A stretch of 64,000 bases of DNA from positions 4,323,001-4,387,000 of the forward strand of contig NC_134282.1 in NCBI RefSeq assembly GCF_949628215.1, given 5' to 3'. The notes beneath the pieces are model-generated. The model was not told where the DNA came from. It saw nothing but the letters and a program-made list of their open reading frames with translations, and made no database searches. This DNA comes from Phalacrocorax aristotelis. Taxonomy: Eukaryota > Chordata > Aves > Suliformes > Phalacrocoracidae. The position numbers and the translations under genes are program-made. The first letter of the stretch is position 1; every line of letters starts with the position of its first letter. Positions 35,501 to 45,444 of this stretch are shown piece by piece.

Positions 35501-35958
35501 GCAAGGTATTTTAGCTAATTTGAAATAGCCGAGTGGTTTCACACTGGGCAAGCGTGCTCTATCGGGGACCAGGCGTTTTGAGCCAGAACTTGCAATCCTG
35601 AAGCAGCTTTTCCTCTGCTGTCACTGTGGAGCTCCTCTCTTCCCTGCCTCTGTTTACCTGTTTGTAAAGCAGTGAGAGTACCCTCACGGCACAGACCTGT
35701 TAAAAATCGTGGTGAGAGTGGCAGGCCAGAGCCCTAGTTTTGCCTGTATTTTCTGAAAACTGCAGAGGATTTTTCCTTTCCTTTTAATGTGATCAGATGC
35801 AGGCATATTATACATTTTCTTTTTTTCCCACTGCTCTGAGATAAAAAGTCACTTCTTCCCACCTTTAAAGCGTTAAAAATTGAACCAGGTATTTAAAAAA
35901 GGAGGGGGAAAAAGGCCCTGAACCGCTTGCTTTTTGGTTCTTCATTGTAACGCTAAAG
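32521..35958. other. Noncoding stretch
   Basis: No gene is recognised beyond one protein-like short frame at 32974-33210 (listed separately). A GC-rich patch at 33.5-33.65 kb has overlapping open frames on both strands, as expected by chance. The 34.56-34.63 kb part is AT-rich (ATAAATAC words). Confidence 0.55.
32974..33210 (-). other. Short minus-strand ORF, 78 codons, unrecognised
   Basis: The frame encodes a Lys/Arg/Leu-rich, non-repetitive peptide (for example KGYLRREHWLARELGTAKP near residues 43-61). Its composition is more protein-like than the GC-rich chance frames elsewhere. There is no signal peptide, membrane segment or family motif I can name, and no promoter or splice context is clear. 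It could be a fragment of an old processed gene or transposon, or chance. Confidence 0.15.
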
Positions 35959-36246
35959 TGACGTCAGAAAGAGGAAACACCTCAGAGCCGGAGCGGCAAC
36001 AAGCGATCCCGCACTGCTGCTGGCGTGTCTTCACTCATCCCTTAACTTCACCCATCTTGTGGGTCAGCTGCCTTCCAGAGGTGCTACGGTTCTCCCTGCA
36101 GGCTCCAGAGGGGCTCCAGAAGTAGCTGCCTCTACGGCGCAGTGCTGGAATTTCACGCCGCTGGCTGCAACCCACGGATTAACGCCGGAGCACGGTGTGT
36201 CACATCGTTTCTGGGGACTTTGCAGTGAATTTAGTTCAGACCCAGG
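35959..36246 (+). promoter_or_regulatory. Candidate promoter and first exon (CRE, then splice donor)
   Basis: A full consensus cAMP-response element TGACGTCA lies at 35959-35966. About 280 bases downstream is a good splice donor (CCCAG|GTAAGC, GT at 36246). The interval has more CpG than its left flank and no TATA box, as in CRE-driven dispersed promoters. A transcript starting shortly after the CRE would have a first exon of roughly 200-250 bases. No coding frame is recognised, so a lncRNA or 5' UTR exon would fit. Confidence 0.25.
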
Positions 36247-38129
36247 TAAGCGCCGGCTGGCTGGAGCGGGAGTTTGCTGGGGCTGGCTCAGCGGGGCACT
36301 TGTTGGCGTGAGGTTTTGGGAATGCCACTAACAGCAGGAGAAACTGATGTGAAATCGTCCTCTCCCTCATCAACCTAACTCCATTCCTGACTCCAAAGCC
36401 TGGTTTTGCTTTAAATGCAGGAGGAACAGCGCTGGCAGGAGATAAGGGTGTTTGGATCTGGGATGGTCAGTTTGCTCACTGTTACTTAAGTCAATACTAA
36501 ACACAGAAGCGCAGCTCTGAATTACACCCAGCTGCAACCTTCACTCCCATAAACCAGCCTGGGGATGTTTGGTTACTGGGACAACCCAAAGATTGGGAAA
36601 CAGGTGTCTTCTGAAGCAGCGTTTCTGTTCTGACATCAATGTAAATTCCAAGTAAATGCTGGTTGTTTGCATAAAGATCTGCCTGGAGAGATGCCAGTCA
36701 TGATGCCGTGAGCCCAAATAAACACCACCCCTTCTTGTATGAGCACAGAAACCTCCCGTGTCCTCGGCTGGAAATGGGGGCTGTAGCTGTGGAGCAGGTG
36801 CCGACCAAACACCTCGCACTGGTGTCGTTCATCTACGTGCGGGAGAGCCAGGAAACTCCCAGCAATGACCTTCCTCCAGCTGATCTGGGATAACTGGGTA
36901 TCCAGGTATCCATTAGGGACTGGCAGAAAGTCAAAAATCAAAGGAAGTTAAAAAATAAAGGAAGCAAAAACCAAGCGGCCCATCTCTGGGTGTGTGTTAC
37001 AGGCTGCTGTACGTGGTACTTGTAATTAAACTGCTGAAGAACCGGTTCTGGTTTAGGTTTATGTTCCCTCCGTAAGTGTGGCAGAGGGTAAAATAGGGTA
37101 ATTCGGAGCTTCGCGGCCACTTTCATTTAAAGGTTTAATAGTGACTGACACCTCTAAGGCTGCATGCCACCGGCTGCTCGGTTTGTTAGTGTTCTTTATA
37201 TATTTGTTATTAATTTTCAGAAATCTGTAACGGGACACTGATTGCCAGCTGAGACAGCGCAAAAACTGGATGAAATGAAAAAAAATTTCAATGCTTTTCC
37301 TTTAACATTTTCCTCTATTGAAAGAGGACCTGATGGATTAGCCAGGCAAATAGGCGGTGTGGTACACGTAGGTAAATACCGTGCTGTGCAGCACACGGAT
37401 CCCAAACCTCAGCTAAACCCTTGTGTCCAGTTATTTCCCTGAAAAGAGACTTCCGTGTGAAGGCGACTCATCGCGTATCGTACCCGTGGGTATCTGTGTC
37501 TGCTGAGCGTGCTGGGATTTGTAATACTCTGGTCTTCCCAGATTTATGGATGGAAGGTGAGAATATACCCCTAGCAGGGCTCTTCTGAGGTCTGTGCAGC
37601 TCGTGTAGGGGAGTATAGAAATGATTGCACGGGCTCTCCTGGGGTTTGGCCTGCAAGGTTTTTGTTTTTCTTTAACTGGGTGGGTTGTTTTGGGGTTTCC
37701 CTACTTGTTCTTCCTTTTTCGGTTTTCATCCTATGGCAAAGGCTGGTTTTGTGTGTTTTACTTGGGCTGTGCAAAACGACTGGGAGTCTGAAAAAGGAAG
37801 AGGAATGGAGACTTCAGCAATTGGTTTTACTGGAGGCTTGAGCCCACTGGGGGCAGAGTACTGGGGGACTGGGACTGATGGCAGCTTTGAGTTTGGTTCA
37901 AACTCAGAAAAGGCAGTGCGCAGCATTTCTTATTGCCTTTTTGCATGTGTGCTTGTCAAAGAGTAAAATAACCTTTTTTGAGACTAGCTTTATGCTACTT
38001 GATAGATTTTTTCCAAAGGAAAAATAAAACCTTTCCAGCGTGCCTTCTGTTGGGGGGGTGGCATCTGTTCCAGCCTGCGTTTTCCTCCCGTGTGTCCGTA
38101 CCTCTGTGCTGTGGAGTGCTACAGGGTGT
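36247..38129. other. Noncoding stretch
   Basis: No gene, RNA or transposon is recognised. Part of 37.63-37.72 kb is a T/G-rich low-complexity stretch (TTTTTGTTTTTC, GGGTTGTTTTGGGG). Open frames are short. Confidence 0.6.
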
Positions 38130-38172
38130 TATGGGTCCCTTCCAACTTGAGATATGCTACTGTGATTTTGTG
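38130..38172 (+). mobile_element. CR1 relic, extreme 3' tip
   Basis: The words GGGTCCCTTCCAACTTGAGATATGCTACTGTGATTTT correspond to the last 40 or so bases of a CR1 3' UTR (consensus-like TCCCTTCCAACTCGAGATATTCTATGATTCT). Nothing CR1-like is visible upstream, so this is an extremely short insertion or the surviving tip of an older one. Confidence 0.7.
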
Positions 38173-38429
38173 TCTGGTCCTTCTCTGGGGGACTTGCTGG
38201 TCACCTCAGACCACTGCATTCAGCTGTGCCAGCTGCTGCTCCTGCCTCCCCTGCAGAGCCTCTGGGTTTTTCCAGCTCATGGTGTCAAAACCTTCATTAG
38301 TTGTTCAACCCCCTTTTTCCTTTTGTGTTGCGACCCATCCAAGGGACCACGACATGAGCATCCTCTTGCCTCCGGCCACCCTGCCCGTGGGCAGCCAGCG
38401 AGCTGGTGTGGGGGGCGTCACGCAGGACA
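38173..38429. other. Noncoding stretch
   Basis: C/T-rich, no recognised gene or repeat. It leads into the G-quadruplex motif. Confidence 0.5.
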
Positions 38430-38455
38430 GGGGGCGGGGGCGGGAGGGGACAGGG
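38430..38455 (+). other. G-quadruplex motif / clustered Sp1-like boxes
   Basis: The pattern G5-C-G5-C-G3-A-G4-ACA-G3 gives five G-runs with loops of 1-3 bases, well inside the usual G-quadruplex definition. GGGGCGGGG is also an Sp1/KLF-type GC box. Another G-run (G6) lies just upstream at about 38410-38415. Confidence 0.85.
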
Positions 38456-40186
38456 CCACCCTGGCTGTGAAGCTGCACGGCCCCGGCACCGCACGGGGAC
38501 TTCTGAGGAAGCACTCGCCTCTGAGCAGCACATTAAGGAGCAAAGTCCAGCTGCCTCCAGCTTGGCACTGTCTTCTCTTCTCTGGAGCACTGAACAAACT
38601 CCTCTGAGTGAGTCACCTTCTGATTTACCCGAGTCAGAAGCCGGGGGGATACTAATGCAACAATGATCGCTGTAAAACCCTGGCTCTCCATCACCAGGAG
38701 GATGGAGGTGAAGTGGTATGAGAAGTATTAGGCCAGTTTTCTAACAAAGTTTTGAAAGTTGCAACGGGGTTCAGATAAAAAGGAAAACAAAGCAAAGGCA
38801 GCTGCGTTACTAGTTGCTGTGGGGGAAGTGGGTGTCTCAGCAGGGCTGTAGGCGAATTCAGAGCATTTGAGATCAGAAGCAGCAACTGCCTTATCTTGGC
38901 TGACCACCTCTCTACCAGATGTGGTTGCAGTTTGCCCGGCTATTTCTAAGTTTTTAATTATGAATGCTGGAATAAACTATTCTGATCATCTGGTCTGACC
39001 TGCAGCGACAGGCCAGCCCCAGGATTAAAGTTTTCTTTGGAAGGAAAAAAAACCTCCAGTCTTTAATAAAGGTATTTTTAATGATGATGATTCTACTTGA
39101 ACTGCTGATGGACTGTTTCACTGGCTGGACTTGTGTCAAATCCATTTTGCCTAGTTCAGATTCTGACATTCAGGTGACATCCAAGAAAGCATTTTCACTT
39201 CACTAGAGTAGCTTTCCAATAGTATAAACGAGGATCTGAGGAACCAGGAAATCAGCATATTGCAAAAGCGTGCAAAGAAACCTGAGTCATGTGATAATCA
39301 AAAATTAAAGTGATGAGCTGATTTTGAGCATTTTTGTAGCATGAATGAACGAAGCCAGAGTTTAAATTAAAATATTCGGAACTAATACTGCCTGCCAGAG
39401 TTGTTTTAGATGCAGAACATAACTGGAATACACAGAGCTAGCACCAAGCAAAAATGAGAATATAGAGAAAAATACACTATTTTTTAAAATTCACCTATAG
39501 AAAGATACCTGTGCTACAGAGAGATTTTGCAGTGCCCTCACTCTATGGGACCATATGCAATCAGAACAGCAATAAAGAGACAATGGTGTTTACTAAAGCT
39601 AACAAGGAAAAGAAACTCAGGAGGAACGGTATGAAACGTTGTGAAAGAAGCAAACAGTGGCTCAGAGGATGAGATTTTTGCATATACTTAACTAGAACAG
39701 AGGGGAAAAGGAAAATAAAGTGGGAAGGTTGAGGCAGTGCTGGATCCAGAGTCACAAGAGCAACAAAGAGTTAGGGGTGCACTGCAGAGCACAGGATATC
39801 TCAGCCCTATGCGAGAAAAGAGAGATTTTCACCAGATAAAATCAACCTAAGATTATGCAATGGCTAGCACACTTCCTATCCCCCCCGCTTAAAGCCTACT
39901 TTAAAAATAAAGCATTAGGAGGAACTTCAACCCAGAAATGGTTGCTTTTAATTTAAGCAAGTGAACATGTGCACCTAGTGATATAAAACCAGGGAAAAAT
40001 TATTCAGAGAGTAGGCACATACGCAGGACAATGTTATGTCTAGAACAGATAAAGGACTTGCACTAAAACTGGAAAAAATGCAGTCACTTTAGTTCCAGCA
40101 CGCCCGCCTAGCCCTGCAATGAATAAACCACATGTTGTAGAGGCATCAACCAGCCTCACCTCTGGCTGATCCATCCTCAGCTGGGC
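38456..40186. other. Noncoding stretch, AT-rich on the right
   Basis: No gene or transposon is recognised. From about 38.9 to 40.1 kb the sequence is AT-rich with many AAATAA and ATTTTA words. A weak reverse-complement E-box/TATA arrangement is not convincing. Confidence 0.6.
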
Positions 40187-40477
40187 TGAGTCACAGGTAT
40201 AAATGCCAGCGAAGGGCTTGTCTGGGGAGAAGGGTGGAGTGGTGGTGCTCGCCTGGTCGAGGGGGTGGAGAGGGTTGCAGGAAGCCTGGAGGCTTTAGGG
40301 GAAGGAAGTCTGGGGATGAGTGACTGGGGGATCTGTGCGAAAGCGAGAAGATGCTGGGGAGGAAGGGTTGGCCGAGACCTGGAAACTGTTTCTGGTGAAG
40401 AAACAGGCTGGCGAGCAGCGAAGGGGGAAGGAGGTGCCGGCCGCGTGGCGATGGCGCCGCGAGCTGGGGTGGCACCG
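40187..40477 (+). promoter_or_regulatory. Candidate core promoter and first exon (AP-1/MAF site, TATA, donor)
   Basis: TGAGTCA (40187-40193), within the NF-E2/MAF-like GCTGAGTCAC, sits 4 bases before TATAAAT (40198-40204). The expected start site would be near 40228. The sequence then becomes G+C- and CpG-rich, and a donor-like ACC|GTGAGTAT lies at 40477. An AP-1/MAF element directly against a TATA box, followed by a CpG-rich exon-like stretch and a donor, is a plausible inducible promoter. No protein is recognised downstream, so the product could be noncoding. Confidence 0.3.
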
Positions 40478-43248
40478 TGAGTATCTGCCAGGGCAGCGAG
40501 GCCGACGGAGCAAGCTCGGGCTGCCTGTGGGGTGGGAGAGCTCGGGCTGCAGGGCTCGGGGGTTTTCATGCAGCCCCAGGAAGCGCTCCCTGACGCTGAG
40601 CTGTTTTGGGAAGTGCTAAACCGTTCTCGGGGCTTGAGCGGCGAGGGTGCAGGTTGGCGGCAGCTCTGGGGACCTGGGCTCTGTGGAGGGGCCTGGGTGC
40701 AGCCAGCGCGATGCAGCGGGAGGGGTGCCGGGGTGATGGCCGCTGATGCCAATGCCTGCCTGCAAGGGGCCGGGAAGAAATACAGAGCCGAAGAGGCGTT
40801 AGGCAGAGCTGTGGCGGGCCGTAAGGCTGAGTGGGGGCGGTTGCTGCTCCCTCGAGGACGGAGACATCGCTGTGAGAACCGTCAGGGGGTGGTTTCGTTG
40901 GCTGAGGCGGTCATGAGAAGATCCCATTAAATATGTGAAATTCTGAGATGCCAAATGATGAAAAGGACCACCCTGTTCCCCAGAGCGGTGCATCGGGGTG
41001 GTACCACGCACCCGCAGGGGTGGTGGGTCGTAGACCCCTACCCCGGCAGGGCAGGAAGCCTGTGCAAGAGGGGAGATACCCAAAGCCCTCCATTGTCAGG
41101 AGGCTAAAGATCTTTCAGGCTTGTGCTGAGATCATCTATTTCCTCGAGGAAAATCCTGCATCCCAGAGTAAGCTGCAAGGAGGTGTCTTAGGATTTTTCT
41201 AAAAGAGGTGTTGTTCCTCCACGACAACACCAGGAAAGCCCCCGACGAGCATCCCGTAGTTTGGCAAACGAGTTACCGCTGGTGTGGGTTGAGTCACAGG
41301 AACAGAGAGTTTTGACATTGCTAACTGAAAAAAAAAAAAGGTGCCTACTGACAGGAAAGGCTTGCTCCTTTCAGCAGCTTGGTGCTGCAAAATACGCTTT
41401 ATACAAGACAAAGATCTCCTCTCAGGGGTTTGAACGGCTGTCCTTAGCCGTTGACAAGCTTGGAGTTAGCAAAATAGGTTCTTCTTTCTTTTCTATAAGC
41501 ATAATAAACATAAATGTACTATGATAGAGTCAATGGAATATAATACATCCCTGCACAAGTAAATTTATTTCATTTTGTTCCCAGACAGCAGCGACAAAGG
41601 GATGCTGCCGCGAACGCCTCGCAGTGACAGAGTTTAAGTAGGGAGAGGAAATTAGATCCTGTTTCTGAAAAGGAAGAGAGAGTGAGGCTTTGTGAATGAA
41701 GAACAAATCTGAAAGGTGCTGCGGCTTCCCTCTGTTTATGCTCAAATATCAATACAGGGAATACCAGTGGAAGCTGCAGCTGGAGAGGGCACTAGGGGTC
41801 ACCACCGTCTTACCTATGTCGTCTGGATTTAATTCTGCAGTAAGATAAATAACATGATAGAAACCAAAGCCAGGCTATTCTGATTTTTTTTTTGGTGGGC
41901 CAGACAGCTTCCATTTCATTTCTTCATTCTCTCCTCCCGCCTGCCTTCTGTCTGTCTCTCCCTTAAAACAAACCCCAGGGAAGCCTGTGGGATACAGCCA
42001 GGGACGATGCTCTAGGAGCAGGGAGCTTGCATCAAAATTCCCTCTGTGCAGCTCCCATTTATTTAGAGCAAAGTTTAGGCAAATCACAAACGCTAGGTCA
42101 GGCAGGCAGGATCGCGTAACAGCCTTCACATGTTTCTGCAAGCACCACAGAGCAAACCGATTACTGAAATGAATAGCACCCTTGTAGTCCAGAGCGTAAC
42201 TCCTGATGCGTTTTGCTCTGCCCAGCCGCCAATCCCGTGTCTGAAGATGTTTCTCCCCTTATTTTTCCCCCAACCGGGTAAATATCCCTGATGTCTCATG
42301 AAACTGCATCTGATACCTGCATTAGGAGGAGGACTGGGTGTCTGGGTTGCGAGGAGAATTGCAAAGCCTCTTCTCTAGGACTTTTTTTGACCTCGAGTCT
42401 AGGAAATAACCACTTGTGTGGGCTGAATCTATCGTCTGAGTGTTGGAATTGTGCATTTTAAGGTAGGACAGAAGGAGTCTATGGAGAAAAGGTATTTTTT
42501 TTACTGAGATGATTTGTCTAGAGACAGATAGACAGGCTTTCGGGCATAGAAGAGCTGATGAAGAGGCTGCACCCCCTGACAGCCTGCCTTTTTTAGCTAT
42601 AGTACTCGACCTTGCAGGACACAGATTCTCTTTTCTCCACAGATAAATTATCTTATGGTACATTGTGGTGTTTCTTGTTTCATGCTATTGCAGAATTTGA
42701 AAGATCGTGTGAAGTCAAAACCTGACTGGACAATTAATTTATTAAACAAAAGAGCTGCCACGTGCTGTAAAACTGCAAAGATAGCGCTTCTGGCTTGGAA
42801 GCTCCCTGGCTTGCAAACCCCTGGAGACAGCGAGAGCCACGGAGACGCTTCCCCATAACCTGATTGCGTGCTCCTTCCTAGGCATCGGTTATAACTCGCT
42901 TGGGACAGCACCCTGGGGTCAGTCGGCGCTCAGCCTGACCTGGCACACAAGAATACGAGAATATGCTCTTTGATCATCCCAGCGATGATAAAGCTGCTTG
43001 GAACGTGTTACTGTACAGGCTGTTTCTGGGGAAGTGTGCGGGCAAATCCAGACTCGCAGCCCGAGCTAGAGCGTAAGCACACGCGGGACACGTCGGTCCG
43101 TGCCGTTTGCCTCCGCCAGCTCCGGGCCTGGCCGTCAGCTGCGCGTCAGCTCAGAGCGGGTTCGGTGTCGGCTCAGGTATTTGTGTGCTTCCATCCCAAG
43201 GTGGGGGAGTTCTCCGGCTCCCTATTTTAGGGTTTTATGTAACATCCA
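40478..43248. other. Noncoding stretch
   Basis: The left part (to about 40.9 kb) is G-rich with several CpG dinucleotides. Frames there on both strands are compositional. An A12 run near 41.33 kb is simple sequence. No gene or transposon is recognised in the rest. Confidence 0.55.
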
Positions 43249-43260
43249 GCTTATATAAGC
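43249..43260. repeat. Perfect 12-bp palindrome GCTTATATAAGC
   Basis: The self-complementary 12-mer contains a consensus-like TATATAA on both strands. It could serve as a bidirectional TATA box, but no exon or transcript signal is evident within the next 100 bases on either side. Confidence 0.7.
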
Positions 43261-45405
43261 CTTTGTCTGTTAACAAAATGGGTGGAGTGTGTCTTGCTTG
43301 GATTCCTCGCTAAAGAAACGCTCATTACTTAACTCTTACTCAAGTGCTCATTACATACTTTAAAAATATTTTAGTTCCTTTCCTGTTGCCAATAATATAC
43401 CGACTTGACAACCTGTTATGGACAAATGATGAAATGTGTAATTTGCCATTTAATGAGCTACATCTTAGAAACTGTGCTGTTGAGGAAGATGAGGGAAAAC
43501 CGAGGCACACCCCAAATCCTGGCCCCGGGTCACACCTTGCTTTCTTCTTGCCTGCTCTTGCCAGGCGACAGTTTGGGGGTGCCGGTAGGGGATGGAGGAT
43601 GGTTTGGTCTTGCCAGGGTGGCTTGGCCTGCGGGACGTGCCTGGGTACCCGGTGTTGCCAGCAAAACCCTCATCATCAGCACGGCCAGGGGTGCCCCCAG
43701 CACCACTCCTGGGCGGGTGGTTCGCGGTGCCAGCAGAAGGAGAGGGGAGGGGGCAGCAGCACTGAGCACCCTGCAGGCTGGTGTCCCCATCCCAAAGCTG
43801 CTTTGGACCCCAGGGAGGTCACACCGGCCTCTGGGGTTAACTAAATGCCTTTCCAGACCCGGGCTTCAGTTCTCCAGCAGGTAAAGGTGGGTTGTATCCT
43901 GCTGCGTGGGAATGGCGAGGCAATGAAAGCTGCCAGGTGCCCAGATCCTCTGGTAAGGAGGACCACGCAAATTGTTTTCCAATGGACTTGTTGAGCTCAC
44001 TCAAACCTGGCATTCATGTTACTGTAGGGCTTTAAATAGAAATAGCGTGTGTCTTAGCTTAACACCATAAGGAGACGGTTTGCACTCTCTCCTTCCTCCA
44101 GATACTGTGCTTCATATACTGACGTGCTTGGCATTCCTTTGAGTTTTGTGAATTGCTGCAAGAAAAAAAAACCTCTCTTTTTTTCTCCCCTCTTTTTTTT
44201 CTTAAAGGTATGCATTGCCCTGCAGCCCTGTCCCAGCCCCCCTGCTGCCTCTGGCATCTGCGGATGATGTGCCAGGGAGCAAACGGGTGAGAGGGTTTGG
44301 GCTTGGGTTTTTTCTTTTTCCTGCCCAAAAGCAAGTTTGCAATAAGAAAAATAGCGTATTATTTTAGCTCTGAGGCCCGTTTCTGTCCCCTGAGGCTCTT
44401 AAGGGGTGAGACGGATCAGAGCTGCGCCGCCGCAGGGAAGATCAAGCTAGAAGCGGCATCTCATCTTTTATTCCATGGGTTTTTTAAATATTTTTTAAAA
44501 TGTTTTTTTCATTTACCAATTTCATTCACACACACCCCTTCGAGAGGAGGAAAAAAAAACCCCAACCAAACCCAAACAGTGAGAGCTTTGTTTTTGTTTC
44601 CATGGGAATTCTGTAAGAGGGGGAGGGTGTGAAAGAAAACTGAAGTATTCTGGCCAAACCTGATCAGGTTTGTATTCCGAGCAGCCCCTGGGCTGTCTCG
44701 TAGCAACTAAAGTCCAGGGGTCCCGCTGTGCCCTGGCCATGCAGGCGGGGAGGGCTGGGATGGGGCTGCTGCTGTGTCGTAGGGAACATTAGGGAGCTGC
44801 GCCAGAAAAAGCGATTTGGGTGGGAAAAGATATGACTACAACTCCCAGGAGGCACCGTGGCTGGGTCAGGCCGTCGTGTTTAAGTGCCTTTCACCAAAAC
44901 TTCCTCTGCTTCTTCCTCCAAAGTTAGGAGGACAATTGCAGTCTTTGAAGGGGGGAGGACAACAAAAAATAAAAATACTGGACAATGTGTTTTTGCAAAC
45001 ACCCTTCCTTTTCCTTTTGGAAAACTGGTCTTACAGGACAAAAACAATAAAAATCATGGTTTTGTGCCTGGACGTGGCTTAAGCCCAGCTGGCCCACGTT
45101 CAGCGGGCTCTGGGCTGCTCCGTCCCTGGCAGCATCACCGGCGCCTGCCGCAGCCTCGACCCCGCGGGTTTTTCCCGGGCATCCGCGGGGCTCCATCGCC
45201 TGCCGTGGGTGTTGTGGTGGTCTCGGTAGTTGGAGCTGAGCACCGTTCTGCCCCATCCCTCTGTGCACCTCGCGGGAGCACGTTCAGGCCCTTCCTCGTT
45301 GCACTGCTCTGAAACGGCTGCAGCAAGACACGTTTCCAGTTCATAGTGAGGTGACACAGGGTACACCAGCCCCGCTGTCCCAAAGAGCTGCCGAGTCGCT
45401 GCGTT
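43261..45405. other. Noncoding stretch with GC-rich islands
   Basis: No recognised gene. Overlapping frames of 166 and 159 codons at 43344-43884 share GC-rich sequence in different frames, which suggests chance. CpG-rich sequence appears at about 45.12-45.22 kb. Several A/T homopolymers (44.16-44.22 kb) occur. Confidence 0.5.
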
Positions 45406-45444
45406 ATGTGGAAATGATTGTTTGAATGTGGAATGATTGTTTGA
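45406..45444 (+). repeat. 20/19-bp tandem duplication
   Basis: ATGTGGAAATGATTGTTTGA (45406-45425) is followed directly by the same sequence lacking one A (45426-45444). The near identity points to a recent replication-slippage duplication. Confidence 0.9.

Noticed and set aside
40177-40752. 191-codon minus-strand ORF over the 40.2 kb promoter candidate
   Set aside because: Pro/Ser/Ala-rich low-complexity translation created by the G-rich plus strand, with overlapping frames on both strands.
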